From assembly GCF_000003605.2 (NCBI RefSeq), contig NW_003123906.1:306816-343294 (forward strand): 36,479 nt of DNA, written 5' to 3'. Below are positions 23,301 to 33,184 of this stretch, in pieces (position 1 is the stretch's first letter; each line of letters opens with the position of its first letter). Source of the DNA: Saccoglossus kowalevskii. Its lineage: Eukaryota; Hemichordata; Enteropneusta; Harrimaniidae. Both the position numbers and the translations under genes were made by a program. The notes beneath the pieces were generated by a model. It searched no databases. It saw only the letters and a list, made by a program, of their open reading frames with translations, and was not told where the DNA came from.

Positions 23301-26300
23301 CGATAACAACACACGCTAAAAACTCAATGTGTAGGCACTTGTTTGTAAATTATGACACGATATGGCCATCTGACGCATACGCAGGTGACGCCTCCCCCAT
23401 TTTAAAATACCAGTCTTCACGTAAGCGCGTTCAAATTTCATTTTAACAAACAAAGTGTACACACGTTGTGTATGACGCACGGACCCGTACCGAACACGCA
23501 CATTGACAACGTATATAGTACTTTGCATCTCTCGTTTACAACTATTTTTTATATAATAACCAACAGGGACGTACTGCTCTACACTTTGCTGCAGCTAGTG
23601 GCGAAGTAGAGTTGTGTGACTATTTACTGCAAATTGGAATAGACATCAGTGCTGTGGATATCAATGGTCACACGCCGTTATTCATCGCCGTTACCAACGG
23701 CAACGTGAATGTGGCAAAGTTGTTGATAAAGAGAAGGGCAAAAATATTGAACGCAACAGATAAACTTGGCAGGTATGTTTAATAGATTTGTTAATTTTAT
23801 TTAGTAGTTATCGAAACGTCTTTATCCTTACATTCGATAAATATTGTGTTTTTCTGCTTCAATCACATAATTTCGGAGTTATGGGTGTATTTAATGTTTG
23901 CCCTAGGTTTGCAGTTATCTACCGGTAATGCGAAAATTGACGAAATACCCCTAAATAATCTGACATTTTGTGATTTATGTTGTTGGTAATTCGTTTTTAT
24001 CGTACTTAGATCTTGTCTACACTATGCCGCTGAGGGCGGTAATATACAGTTGACATCGCTGTTGGTGGCTGTCGTAACCATGTTGAAGTTATCCAACAAA
24101 TCGAAGGCGTAAGTATGATTTATATTACATCACACTCCAATACTCTTTAATCTAGTACTCCGATGTTTAATGTGTAATGCTATGCGATGCAAACAATATA
24201 ATGTAATGTAATGTCATGGAATGTGATGCGATGATGCAATACCATGCGATGATGCAATACCATGCGATGCACTGCGGCTTGATAATCATGCATACTAGAT
24301 ACACGTGTGTTGTTTGTATACGTATTTTATTTCTTGAAGGGAGTGTCAATTTTTAGTAAGTCAAAAAATAAAAATCAGCCATTCAACAAGTAAAGTCTTG
24401 TCTTCTCAGCCACTTTCTCAAAGAATAACCGACGCAAAAGCATACGCAAGTGTTTGTGTACCTCATTACCATTGCTGTTTCCTATATTCATATGTTTCCA
24501 TTTAAGGGCTCAATCATGGATGGATCTCAAAGATGACACTGGCAGTACCGCATTATACCTGGCTGCACTGAAAAACCACAGACCAGTATGCAGATTGTTA
24601 TTAGATTTTAGCGCCACCACCGACAAACGTGGAGAGATACTTTTGTTTAATATGGTACTTACAGTGAATGATGAAAATAGACTTAGTATGAGCGACGAAT
24701 GGAAATGTGACGAAGAAAAATTAGAGCAACAACAACAACAACAACAACAAGATTCATATTTGACCTCTGAAAACAAAGACAAGCAGGGATTGAAAACTGA
24801 CAAACGAGATACGTTTCTTCAGAGGACTCTGAAAGCATTCGATCGGTCATTCTATGTGTATTTACCGGAGTCGGTGAAACCGAAGTTGACAACAAATAAA
24901 CGACCGTCGACTTCACCGGCAGTATTGCCATCAGCAACCAAGACTTCGAAATTAGACCAAGGTGAGAATCATGTAAACGAAACGACGGTGGTGGGACACA
25001 CAATTGAACGGAATAACGGGGATGGGGCATGGCACTCAATCAAACTGAATAACGGGGGGGGGGGCACTCAATCAAACGGAATAACGGGGATGGGGCACTC
25101 AATCAAACTGAATAACGGGGGGGGACTCTAGTAAACAAATTTAAAATAATCGGGGCACTCTATTAATCGGAATAACGGGGATGGGGCACTCAATTAAACT
25201 GAATAACGGGGGTCTATTCTAGTAAACAAAATAACGGGGCACTCGATTAAACGGAATAACGGGGATGGGGCACTCAATTAAACTGAATAACGGGGGTCTA
25301 TTCTAGTAAACAAAATAACGGGGCACTCGATTAAACGGAATAAAGGGGATGGGACACTCAATTAAACTGAATAACGGGGGTCTATTCTAGTAAACAAAAT
25401 AACGGGGCACTCGATTAAACGGAATAACGGGACGGTGGTCACTCCAGTTATATTGGCTATTAATTTTTCATCTGGCCCCTGACAATGAATGTTAAAATAA
25501 CAATTGGGGACATTCTCACAAAACGGTGCGAATGGTGAAAGTCATTTTTGAATCAGGGAATCACCGAATGTTTAATGTTCTACATAGAATGGCATTTTTT
25601 ATTTCATATTCAACACATTCTCCAAATTAAGGTACTCTAAAATTACATTGCAAAATCAGCTAACCCAATTTTGAATGATGTTATATTCTATTATATTATA
25701 TTAGGAAAAGAGAGCAAAATACCAGGCGTTGTACTTCCGCTCAGAAAGACTAACCAGACAACATTACACTTATCGAGATACTGTAGAGAGGAGGCGGACA
25801 AGGCAACATACAGCGCATCACATGACAGGGCCAACTTGAAGAAAAACATCTACTTACCTGAAATACAACCGTTTTGGCTTGCTCAACCTCGTCCCAGGAC
25901 CGTACCATCAACTCTAACATTGAACAACTTGAGCACGTCGTTGTCGCCAAGGTTACACGCCATGGTTCCAGAGAACAGGAGTTACAACTTGGGATCACCA
26001 CGACGGGCTGTTTCCCATACATTAAAGTATTCTAAACATCAGACAATGTCAACTTACAATACTCCAAAGCGTGCTCCGTCGTCATGGATACAGAGGTAGG
26101 CAAGATTTAAACTGGCATATTAGTGCATATAGATATATACACAAACTATTGTCGGCATACAAACTGGCATATCTAAACACACCTAATCGAAGAAGTACAT
26201 AATAATGTTCAAAGTTTTCTTGAGTGCAACTGCAACATGAGTAGAAACACGTCTTTATTGAGATGGATGTTACTAATTGGTTGTTTTTTTACGATAAGTA

Positions 26301-29047
26301 CAGCAGTAATCGTTTGATGTAATATTAACAAAAATGTGCTTGCACGCGCTCCGGATTTACTTATATTCACGGATAATTTGAAACGCGAAATCCCTAGCCT
26401 GTGTCGATGTTCATCAAAAGAATGCCGAAACGGGGCGGGGTGCATGGTCGCCTTCGATGCGTTATTTTCATCCAAGAAATCACGTTAAGCTTTGGCCGGG
26501 TCTCTAATTTTGTATGCGTTATGCGCAACAATCCGATTCGCCATTTTTGTTAATATTGGAGTGGCCTACCATGCACGTCCCATAACCATCATATTTATAT
26601 AGTTTTGAAAATTATTAACATCATCTGTGCTATTGAGTTACATATTACAAACAGCGCTATTTAATACAGATTATTATATATGAAGATATATGAATTTTAG
26701 TAATTTTGCATCTCTCCAAAGTCAGCATTGCTTAGTTGGTATTTCTAATACTATTAAACTAAATGTCATCACATGATATATCAAATTAAAGGACTTGATG
26801 TGTCTGAATTGTCAAACCTGGTTGTCAGTTGGCTATATCCTTCATTATGGTTTACCAGGTTTTTTGGGTTGATATAAAGTCTCATGTCCATTGTCGGAAA
26901 CATGCCGTTTAACATTAAACACGTTTAGATCATATTATTACTTAATATGCATAATTAGCAGATATTTGTTTATACATGTATTCAATATACAAAAACAAAC
27001 ATCTCAATTGAAATATCATCCTGAAATAAAATCAAACATTGGAAAATGAGTTCAGGAAATTTGCGATATTTTTTTCTATAATTACTCAAAAAGGAATACA
27101 TGTCATACTAGTATATTGACACCATACTTGAACGCCACTGTGGTATCATATATGTGTATAGTCTTTAAGAATAAAAATGTCACTATTTACTCGTATACAT
27201 TTGCATACATAATGTTACTATGGGCATTCCGTTTTAATAATGTTCTCAAGTAGAAACAATTCTGGATTGCCTACCCCATATTTACCTATTGCATAATGTA
27301 AATTATTGACGTAATCGATTAAATCTTTATATATCCGGGTATCAATTTTGCAGCATACTCATTTAAACAGATGTGATGTATCAAATGAAGGGTATGTAAT
27401 TTAAAATTCAAATCAATTCATAAATATAATTAAACTATGGCGTAGAACACGTTTTAGATAATTATTAAGTAATAATTTATTATTTGAGATAGTTATTGTT
27501 AGCTAATTCAGAAACTGCTACGCACATGCGTAGTATGACTTGTGCATTTTAGTGACATGGGTTGCCAAGAATGTGATGCGTGTGAATGCTACCAAAACAA
27601 ACTGCACGATTACCGGTATACACATTCTTGACAATTAACCAATCATGTCTCACTCTCGAAAGCGAACCAATGAAAATATTGGGTGTCATTTTTTATGACA
27701 AGCGACGCTTTCGAAATCATATATAGATTATATCTCAGATTACTATAGTATGTGTAGGCGAATCTTTAAGACACTTTTTAAACGTTAGTCACACTTACTG
27801 TAAATACGGCTAAGTTATTATTTAACTGTATCACAGTCCCCAACAAGGGGAGGGACTGTGACTGTATAATATTAGTCATGTTTAGGCTGCACCAAGTTTG
27901 CATATCGGCTAGACCCACTTGCGTTCACGTACAGGAAGGAACAATTGTTAGCACGGCTAAATAACACCCAGTATTGTTAAAAGATGATGGTCGTTGCGCC
28001 GCGTCCTATTCGATATGGGACCCATAGCAACGTACATAACGTATATTGTTTGTTTACATGAAATTCAAACACGTGCTGCGTGACGACCACCACATCAGTC
28101 CGTTTAGCTATGATTACTCAGTACAACAACTAGGAAGGCATTACGTGTTGCTTTTATGGTTATAAAACAATACAAATTCGGAAAGTGCAGACTGCAGAAT
28201 AACAGGAAGTAGTACATCGTCAGTCCATTTTATTTACAAAAATAATGTCTCTGAATGTGCTAGAGTTTATTGTCATGTTACAAATGGCACGTCGAAACCA
28301 ATAGTTATGTGCAAACGCAAGTATTTCCTCAGATATATTGCATTGGGAAATTGCGACATTGGCCTTGAGCATGCTTACGTAAATTACAAAAATGTGGGGC
28401 AAAAATCAGCTTGAATGTCAGTAGGCCACGCTTTCTGTTGGGATCTTCAAGAAATTTATTAATGAGTTACTGTTTTAGCTTACAAATCGGCAAATTATTC
28501 TAAAATGTTGGGTCCAAGAGAGCTCTGGGATTCATTTCAGGCCCCTCCAGTCTATGGAGTATTTGCGACCTATATCATGATCTCGCATAACTGCGCGGTG
28601 CGATGAGCTCCGCCCTTTGAAAAGATATATGTAGACTGGATGACGATGAAACACCAGTTTGTACTTTCCAGATTAGTTGTATGCGTATAGCAAAACAGTA
28701 TTCGAGATCGCGTTGCATGGCGGGACTTTAAGTTGTCAAGGTCAAAATGGAGTCGGTCAGATTCCGACACGATTAACTCTCACTCCCGATTTTGTGTCAT
28801 GGTTCAATTATGTCTTGCAATGTGTTATATTTTAGTCCATGTTGTAGTAACATTAGTTGTTCTTTTTTTCAGAGCGTACCGGAGTCAAAACAAATCAACT
28901 ACAAAGCAGCAAAGCATTGTTGGTCGATTAGGAAGAGTCACGCCGACTGACAGCATGGAAAGACGTACTTGTACACCTAGCATTGTTTTGCCGAGAATGG
29001 CGAACCTTGTAGGAATACACGAAGAGCTACAAAACAATTTCCTTTAA
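17249..29047 (+). CDS. ankyrin-repeat protein gene, 12 exons
   Basis: Twelve exons (17249-17320, then eleven from 20206 to 29047) join with GT..AG borders and matching phases into an uninterrupted frame ending in TAA at 29045-29047. From 20206 onward this is 2133 nt (710 residues); the 17249 exon adds 24 residues, and the true N-terminus is upstream. The protein has about twelve ankyrin repeats over its first ~400 residues, with repeats 4-10 close to the TPLHxAAxxG consensus. A linker carrying eight glutamines follows, then about 250 residues rich in Ser, Thr, Pro, Lys and Arg. There are no membrane segments. Ankyrin arrays bind other proteins, so this is probably a cytosolic or cytoskeletal adaptor. 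The layout (N-terminal repeats, disordered basic tail) recalls inversin or ANKRD55, but orthology cannot be claimed. Introns hold two minisatellites and copy 2 of repeat A. Confidence 0.88.
17340..20090. repeat. 90-bp minisatellite array filling an intron, with assembly gap
   Basis: The unit is 90 bp (for example GTATGTATTATGTATCATAA, then ATCACATTCATATA, ATACAAACATAGATCAACAG and GTGGTTGACATTTGTTGCAA). About 18 units are visible, and about 11 more would fit in the gap. Units differ by point changes, and subtypes recur (GACATTTGTTGCAATAC against GGTATTCGTTGCAATAC). Copies at about 18770-18880 have small indels. Two degenerate pieces continue to about 20090. Because 90 is a multiple of 3, one frame stays open, giving a 30-residue periodic pseudo-protein. 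The array ends about 115 bp before exon 20206. Confidence 0.95.
17711..18678. other. assembly gap (968 N)
   Basis: A run of N inside the 90-bp tandem array. Its real length is unknown, and long open frames crossing it are meaningless. Confidence 0.99.
20206..20457 (+). CDS. ankyrin gene exon: repeats 1-3 (start)
   Basis: Acceptor TTCTTCACAG, donor AAG|GTAAAA, 84 codons, phase 0/0. Encodes a degenerate repeat (CALLFKVCRSNDPERLLRLL), repeat 2 (RSLLSVAVYHSDV) and the start of repeat 3 (VTPLMGAIECED). Confidence 0.88.
20623..20920 (+). repeat. dispersed repeat A, copy 2 (in ankyrin intron)
   Basis: Copy of the element at 8791-9072 in the same orientation, between ankyrin exons 20206-20457 and 21204-21290. 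Divergence with several indels suggests an old insertion. Confidence 0.65.
21204..21290 (+). CDS. ankyrin gene exon: repeat 3/4
   Basis: Acceptor ATCATTTTCAG, donor TCC|GTGAGT, 29 codons, phase 0/0. Encodes VKFLVRNGAKI, then GRIALHRTAANS. It completes one repeat and begins the next. Confidence 0.9.
21516..21614 (+). CDS. ankyrin gene exon: repeat 4/5
   Basis: Acceptor TTATGTTTGTAG, donor AAA|GTATGT, exactly 33 codons (one repeat length), phase 0/0. Contains AEYLLDKDPSSVNTADNCG and ITTLHMALGK. Confidence 0.9.
21754..21855 (+). CDS. ankyrin gene exon: repeat 5/6
   Basis: Acceptor TTCTGTTTCCAG, donor GAT|GTAAGT, 34 codons, phase 0/0. Contains LDLIRLLMNWGALFQEDN and the consensus SPLHWAVAEGD. 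Confidence 0.92.
21981..22115 (+). CDS. ankyrin gene exon: repeat 6/7
   Basis: Acceptor TACATTGTAG, donor AAG|GTACGC, 45 codons, phase 0/0. Repeat 6 is longer than usual (the CEAQDLDRKDKMG insertion), followed by QTPVHFAVQLGYTDVVALL. Confidence 0.92.
22116..22487 (+). other. ankyrin gene intron, nothing recognised
   Basis: Intron of 372 bp. An open frame from 22189 runs into the next exon out of frame and is not coding. Confidence 0.7.
22488..22619 (+). CDS. ankyrin gene exon: repeat 7/8
   Basis: Acceptor TTTTTTAACACCCAG, donor CAG|GTAAGG, 44 codons, phase 0/0. Contains GLTPLLLAACYGHCDIFKTI and ends TAMQ. Confidence 0.92.
22620..23566 (+). other. ankyrin gene intron, nothing recognised
   Basis: Intron of 947 bp with T-rich and TATATA simple sequence near 22905. 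Short open frames on both strands lack support. Confidence 0.7.
23567..23772 (+). CDS. ankyrin gene exon: repeats 9-10
   Basis: Acceptor AACCAACAG, donor CAG|GTATGT, 206 nt, phase 0 in and 2 out. Encodes two near-consensus repeats (RTALHFAAASGEVELCDYLL and HTPLFIAVTNGNVNVAKLL). Confidence 0.93.
24010..24108 (+). CDS. ankyrin gene exon: repeat 11, atypical
   Basis: Acceptor ATCGTACTTAG, donor GGC|GTAAGT, 99 nt (one repeat length), phase 2/2, matching both neighbours. It starts well (SCLHYAAEGGNIQ), but the second helix (LTSLLVAVVTMLKLSNKSK) departs from the consensus. The next frame reads DIAVGGCRNHVEVIQQIEG, which looks more ankyrin-like but runs into a stop in the next exon. Confidence 0.75.
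24180..24270. repeat. degenerate ATGCGATG/AATGTAATG simple repeat
   Basis: Irregular short-period sequence (AATGTAATGTAATG; GATGATGCAATACCATGC twice in tandem) in the intron. Confidence 0.6.
24507..24961 (+). CDS. ankyrin gene exon: repeat 12, polyglutamine and linker
   Basis: 455 nt, phase 2 in and 1 out; weak acceptor CCATTTAAG, good donor AAG|GTGAGA. Encodes the last ankyrin repeat (STALYLAALKNHRPVCRLLL), an acidic segment, eight consecutive CAA codons at 24727-24750, then a Lys/Thr/Pro-rich linker (KRPSTSPAVLPSATKTSK). Intron retention would append about 57 codons of repeat-encoded Gly/Asn-rich sequence before a stop. Confidence 0.85.
24727..24750 (+). repeat. (CAA)8 polyglutamine microsatellite in coding exon
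   Basis: Eight perfect CAA codons between Glu and Asp codons. A pure trinucleotide run is likely to vary in length without breaking the frame. Confidence 0.9.
25003..25440 (+). repeat. 84-bp G-rich minisatellite
   Basis: The unit contains AATAACGGGGATGGGGCACT, CAATTAAACTGAATAACGGG, a GGTCTATTCTAGTAAACAAA block, then AATAACGGGGCACTCGATTA. AATAAC..GATGGGG recurs at 25171, 25255 and 25339, an exact 84-bp period. More irregular copies with G9-G11 runs lie at 25009-25130. Many G4 runs lie on the transcribed-sense strand, inside the intron, starting about 40 bp past the donor. Confidence 0.9.
25705..26095 (+). CDS. ankyrin gene exon: basic Ser/Pro-rich tail
   Basis: 391 nt, phase 1 in and 2 out. 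The acceptor ATTATATTAG is pyrimidine-poor but exact in phase; the donor is AG|GTAGGC. The tail contains KTNQTTLHLSRYCREEADKA, PEIQPFWLAQPRPRTVPS, then LSTSLSPRLHA and several RR/KR pairs. No domain recognised; likely disordered with phosphorylation-type S/T-P sites. Confidence 0.85.
27832..27860. repeat. hairpin CACAGTCCC/GGGACTGTG
   Basis: A 9-bp perfect stem around an 11-nt loop rich in G and A. Possibly a terminal relic of a small element. Confidence 0.5.
27990..28100. mobile_element. inverted copy of the 10854 MITE family
   Basis: Its reverse complement shares with 10862-10965: CGTCACGCAGC, GAATTTC(A/G)TGTAAACAAACA, GTTGCTATGGGTCCCATATC (near-identical) and GACGCG. The ends (TGATGGTCGTT / GACGACCACCA) form imperfect inverted repeats. 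The arms differ from copy 1, suggesting two subfamilies. Confidence 0.6.
28873..29047 (+). CDS. ankyrin gene terminal exon
   Basis: Acceptor TGTTCTTTTTTTCAG, incoming phase 2, completing an Arg codon with the previous exon. 57 further codons, then TAA. Contains KQQSIVGRLGRVTPTDSMER and the C-terminus VGIHEELQNNFL. Confidence 0.88.
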
Positions 29048-29311
29048 ACCAGACCGTCCTCTTTAGGTTAAACAGATGTATTTTTTTTGTTTTGCTTTTA
29101 AATACTGCATAAACTGTTATACCCCCACCCCCCGACCCAAGATGCATCCTGGGTGAGTGTTTGAAATCTCCAGGGAGGTTTGCTTCAAAACGTTATGTTA
29201 TACCGAAACCATCGTTGTTAGAAGGTGCAACGTATTGTTCATTATGAATTGTAGGTTATTTTGCAGGAATGGAACCGTGAGCTACTTAGTTTTTTGCCAT
29301 CGATTTTCTTC

Positions 29312-29317
29312 AATAAA
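29312..29317 (+). terminator. polyadenylation signal candidate, ankyrin gene
   Basis: AATAAA about 265 nt past the stop codon, the first canonical signal on the + strand. A second candidate overlaps it (AATAAATT). Confidence 0.45.
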
Positions 29318-29520
29318 ATAAATTGTGTTATTCATCAAAATTATAGCAAAATACAACTTTATGGAAACAAAAATTGTGATGTTTATTTTTTTTACTTGTG
29401 TGTACACTTGTTGAAATCTTTCTTGGGAATAAGTTTTCATGGTCATTCGTCTATTCCTGCAATACACACGTATCTTGTATATGCAAATTAGTAAACCGCC
29501 ACAGTTAAATATAAATGTGG

Positions 29521-29526
29521 TTTATT
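29521..29526 (-). terminator. distal polyadenylation signal candidate, - strand gene
   Basis: TTTATT on + (AATAAA on -) about 3.05 kb past the - strand stop codon. If used, the two convergent genes would end only about 200 bp apart. Confidence 0.2.
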
Positions 29527-29714
29527 AACGCCACACTTTATGCAAAATAATCAGAACTGGGAAGGAGTGATAACTATTGAAAAATAAAAATCCCAAACAG
29601 CTGTTGCAGAGTCGAAAATTCAAGAAAAATAAAAATGAACAGATAAAACGCTTCCAACCACGCACCCCCTTGAATTGTGTTTGCCACCTCAACGACCTGT
29701 TCGAGTAACTACCA

Positions 29715-30255
29715 TTAGCGGTCGAGTTGCCGTACTTTAACGAAGTAATAATGCAAATTTTCGGTGTGTTTAACCACATTGACAGTCGAACTGAAAATAG
29801 TTTGTTCGAATCTGGGGAGTTTTTACCCTAAATGAATTTTACTATTTTTGAAGTGCGCGGGGAACACACTCGTTCTTAAAAAATCCTTTCCTAGTAAATG
29901 GGTACTGTATTGAACGGGAAAGAAATGCTGAACGAAAAATGTCCGCTTTCAAAGGTTAGCAGGCGTTTTTCAGCCTTAAAAGTAGTATTACAACCGTAAG
30001 CGTCCCAGTTGCCGTACTTTAACGAATATTGCAAATTTGGCGAGTTTTAGATGGTTTTTCTGCAGCCCTACAATGAGTTTGAGTTGTTACAGTGTACGCA
30101 AGTCCTTTTGTACAGAAAAAAACAGCGGCCAATGACCTGTAGAATTCGCACTCGATTCAAGTATATATAGTGACCTGCAAGTTACATTCGGTTAAAAATA
30201 ATCCATTTACACGGCAAGTCGGTCTAGAAATAGTTCCTTCGAATCCAGGGTGTTG
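29715..30255. repeat. diverged segmental duplication
   Basis: GTTGCCGTACTTTAACGAA at about 29725 recurs at about 30009, followed in both by a TGCAAATTT..CG(G/A)GT context. A second shared block, GTCGAACTGAAAATAGTTTG then TTCGAATCTGGGG, recurs at about 30218 as GAAATAGTTCCTTCGAATCC. Spacings differ (about 284 and 433 bp), so insertions have occurred. Confidence 0.5.
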
Positions 30256-30964
30256 CTGCAAAAAATATCTCGTGTAAAGCACTAGTGGTCACACAGCCCG
30301 TGTTCGCATTTTACACACCGCCATGGGTTCCACGACGGGCGCGGCAACTTCAGGGCTTTAAATGGTGAAGGAAAAATTGTACTCTCAACTTAGATCATGT
30401 TAAAACGAAATTCTCAAAAACATTTTCAAATTCTGTAAGCATAACACACCAAATGACCTAAGTTGACCCATTTTAGAATACAAGAGCGAAATATTGTACA
30501 GAGAAAAAATGCAGCGACTTAATCGTACACAGAAATAGACACTGTTCCAGTCTTGTCGATGCACTGATTCTACCTACAAGCAAACAGTGAGGGAAAACAA
30601 GTTCATGGACAAAAATGAGGTTAATTTATCCAGATAAATCCCACGCAAATTAATCAATAAAAATGTAGATTTGTCATATCTGAAGCAGACATGACTAAAT
30701 ACTTTGTTCCATAAAATATTTAATGCAACACACAAATAGGTAAAATCATTGACAACTGATGCATGAACACTGGCAGGAGACTCGAGTGATATTAAGGAGA
30801 GAAAACAACTTTTCGTTAATGAATGGCATTTATGACAAACTTTAAGTATAGATGAAAAACACTGGTGATAACGTCGGTCTTTAGTCTTGCATTGGACTAA
30901 ACTAGTCAAGTCATACAACTTTATTAACAAGAATGAAATAAGACATGCGATATTCAATAAAATA

Positions 30965-32578
30965 TTTATTCAGTTGCAATGGATACCATCAAATGAAACG
31001 AGGTAGTATATCGATACACTGTATACAACTATGCAACATTGGAATAGTCACACAAATACTGCCACACAAGTTAGAGCAGTGGTCCTCTGGTTACATTAGT
31101 TTTACACCAGGCTCAGTGTTTTGAGGCTGTAATGATTGATATTTAAAAACGTTGACAGATGGAGACAATGTTTTTCTTACACATTTGAGAACACTCATAA
31201 TTACAGCTAAATGTAGCAGCAGTTAAAAAAAACAAAAAACACTACAGTTTGGGACCGTAGACTTGTGCAAACTCCAGAGAACTAAAATGTGCATTTCTCT
31301 AATAGTTTAGTTGACACACTACTCAAATAAACACAACATTCATTCACAACAATACCACAATTGTAATTTATCTAGTTATACCAATATGCAAAAAAAGTCA
31401 TTCCAATTCATCAAGGCAAATTTTATACATGGCAGTGTGGAATACGGTAGATTGTCAAAATGAACACGACATTTCAGATTTGTTTTCTTGAATGGCTGTT
31501 TGAGATTGTGGACTGTTTTTGTTTTAATCGCCCAGAAGATGTGGATTGGTGATGGCAAACTTTTTTTTAGTGAATTGATTTCCTGCATGCTTATACACTA
31601 TTTAAATACAATATCAATCGTTTTATAATACATTATTAAATCTACAACATGAAATCGAGAGGCATGCTTCAAAATAATTAACTGGGTAACCTGACCTACA
31701 GGTTCACCAAAAACATGATGTACAGAGCACTAATACAATTAATTTTCTTTCCAGTGTACGAAAAATTACTGAATGCAATGCATTTGAATGTTCAGCAATC
31801 GGCATACTGAAAAATCTAAAAGTATCACTATTTTGATATTTCACTGGTTTTAAATTCAATTAACCATCGAAACAAGTACAGTAATTCAACATGTTCACAT
31901 TAAAACCCAGTGAATAATCTACCTTGGTGACAATTTGCAGCTAAGGTCCATTAACTCAGTTTAAAACTATTAAACATTCAGCTCAATGGTTGTAAATGAA
32001 GTGCAAGTATATAATGGCAGTGAAAGGTACATACAAAATACATAACAGCACTTTAATAAGAGAACAAGTAGAAAATTTACAAAAATACTCTATGTACAAT
32101 AAGGCTATATATAACAATAGTTCAGATGAAAATTCAGACGTGGATGACAAGTGCATGTTGTACAAGCTTGTCATCACTGAATTAAATCTAAAACCCCCGC
32201 CCCATCTAGGGATATTTATAAAAGTGATTATCGAGTTGATGGTTCTTTTTGGGCAGAGCAAACAACTAATTTACCCTAATCGTAGCATGTACTCAAACTA
32301 TAGGTCTGTTACAATTGGGGTCAAGATAAATACTTTGGAAAACATGATTATATGATAATAAAAACAGCCTCTTCAAATAAAAGTTAAAAATTCCAGTGGA
32401 ATGATTGCCACCTATCTACATATCAAACAAACCTCTGGAATGGTCAGTATCTTGGCATACATTGTAACTGACATATTCATCTATGAAAAACTTTGATTTC
32501 TTTAAAGTGGAGTCTGTAATAAATACATGGCAGTGTAAAATGTATAGAATTACAAACAATCCACAGATATATAGCAAT
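30965..32578 (-). other. probable long 3' UTR of the - strand gene
   Basis: AT-rich, non-repetitive and without coding frames, between the - strand stop codon and a - strand AATAAA at 30965-30970 (TTTATT on +). The extent is inferred only from the signal. Open frames here on either strand are unsupported. Confidence 0.35.
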
Positions 32579-32728
32579 CTAATATCGCATATTGTTCCTG
32601 CGTCTGGAGAACGGTTTTACCATGCTTAACATAGGTTGTTTAATCGTTGGTTTCTCTGGAAACAGCTCGGCTTCACTGGCAGTGGTTGGTAATCTTTTTG
32701 CATAGATATTTGGGTAAGCTCTCTGAAA
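32579..32728 (-). CDS. last coding exon of a - strand gene, unknown protein
   Basis: On the - strand, ATTTCCCTTTTAG is followed by 49 codons and TAG. The peptide contains RAYPNIYAKRLPTTASEAEL, then FPEKPTIKQPMLSMVKPF, and ends SRRRNNMRY: a basic, Pro-rich C-terminus with biased, protein-like composition. A second acceptor (TTTCAG) lies 6 nt further in, so two isoforms differing by Phe-Gln are possible. Upstream exons must lie to the right. No family recognised. Confidence 0.6.
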   Translation of the reverse strand, partial: FQRAYPNIYAKRLPTTASEAELFPEKPTIKQPMLSMVKPFSRRRNNMRY

Positions 32729-33184
32729 CTAAAAGGGAAATAAAAGTAAGAAATGGTACACAAATATAACACCATGGTTACTGTAAAAAAACTTTATTTT
32801 AGCTGAAAAGACATTTTAGTCGTTTTCCATGAAGTTTATTTTCACTGAATTAAAATACAGGAGAAGGGGTATTTTTGCTGGAATATATTATATTCACTGA
32901 TTTGTTCTTTTAGCGAAAAGTGAAAGAAAGTAAATTAATTTACAGTATATCCTTATTGAAAGAAATAGTCTGGACATGCATGACAGCTGAGATGTACAAC
33001 AGCATTATGTAGTAAACAAGTCATTGAAAATGACACAGTCCCCGTTAAAATTTTAAAAGTTCTCTTTGAGCTCATCACATTAAAGCGAAGGGTTGTCGCG
33101 AGCGTGTCCTTGAAACTCGAGTTCCAAGTGGCGTATACAACAGATTGTTTATTTACATCAAAACACACGTTCCGTGTAGTAGTA

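Larger units (their letters stand above)
26096..28872 (+). other. last intron of the ankyrin gene
   Basis: Intron of 2.8 kb, AT-rich. It holds a hairpin at 27832-27860 and a MITE relative at 27990-28100. A - strand open frame at 26209-26475 lacks splice or family support. Confidence 0.65.

Noticed and set aside
25009-25131. Repeat-encoded extension of exon 24507 as constitutive coding sequence
   Set aside because: A consensus donor at 24962 joins in exact phase to exon 25705, and the extension is a minisatellite translation.
26209-26475. 88-codon - strand frame in the last ankyrin intron
   Set aside because: No promoter, splice sites or family features; probably chance.
29800-30245. TTCGAATC motifs resembling a tRNA B box
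   Set aside because: No A box, anticodon stem or acceptor stem could be folded around either site; they belong to the local duplication.
32953-33168. - strand frame of about 71 codons with protein-like composition
   Set aside because: No acceptor or donor in suitable positions; the upstream extension runs into the repeat block at 33185. Not enough to call an exon.
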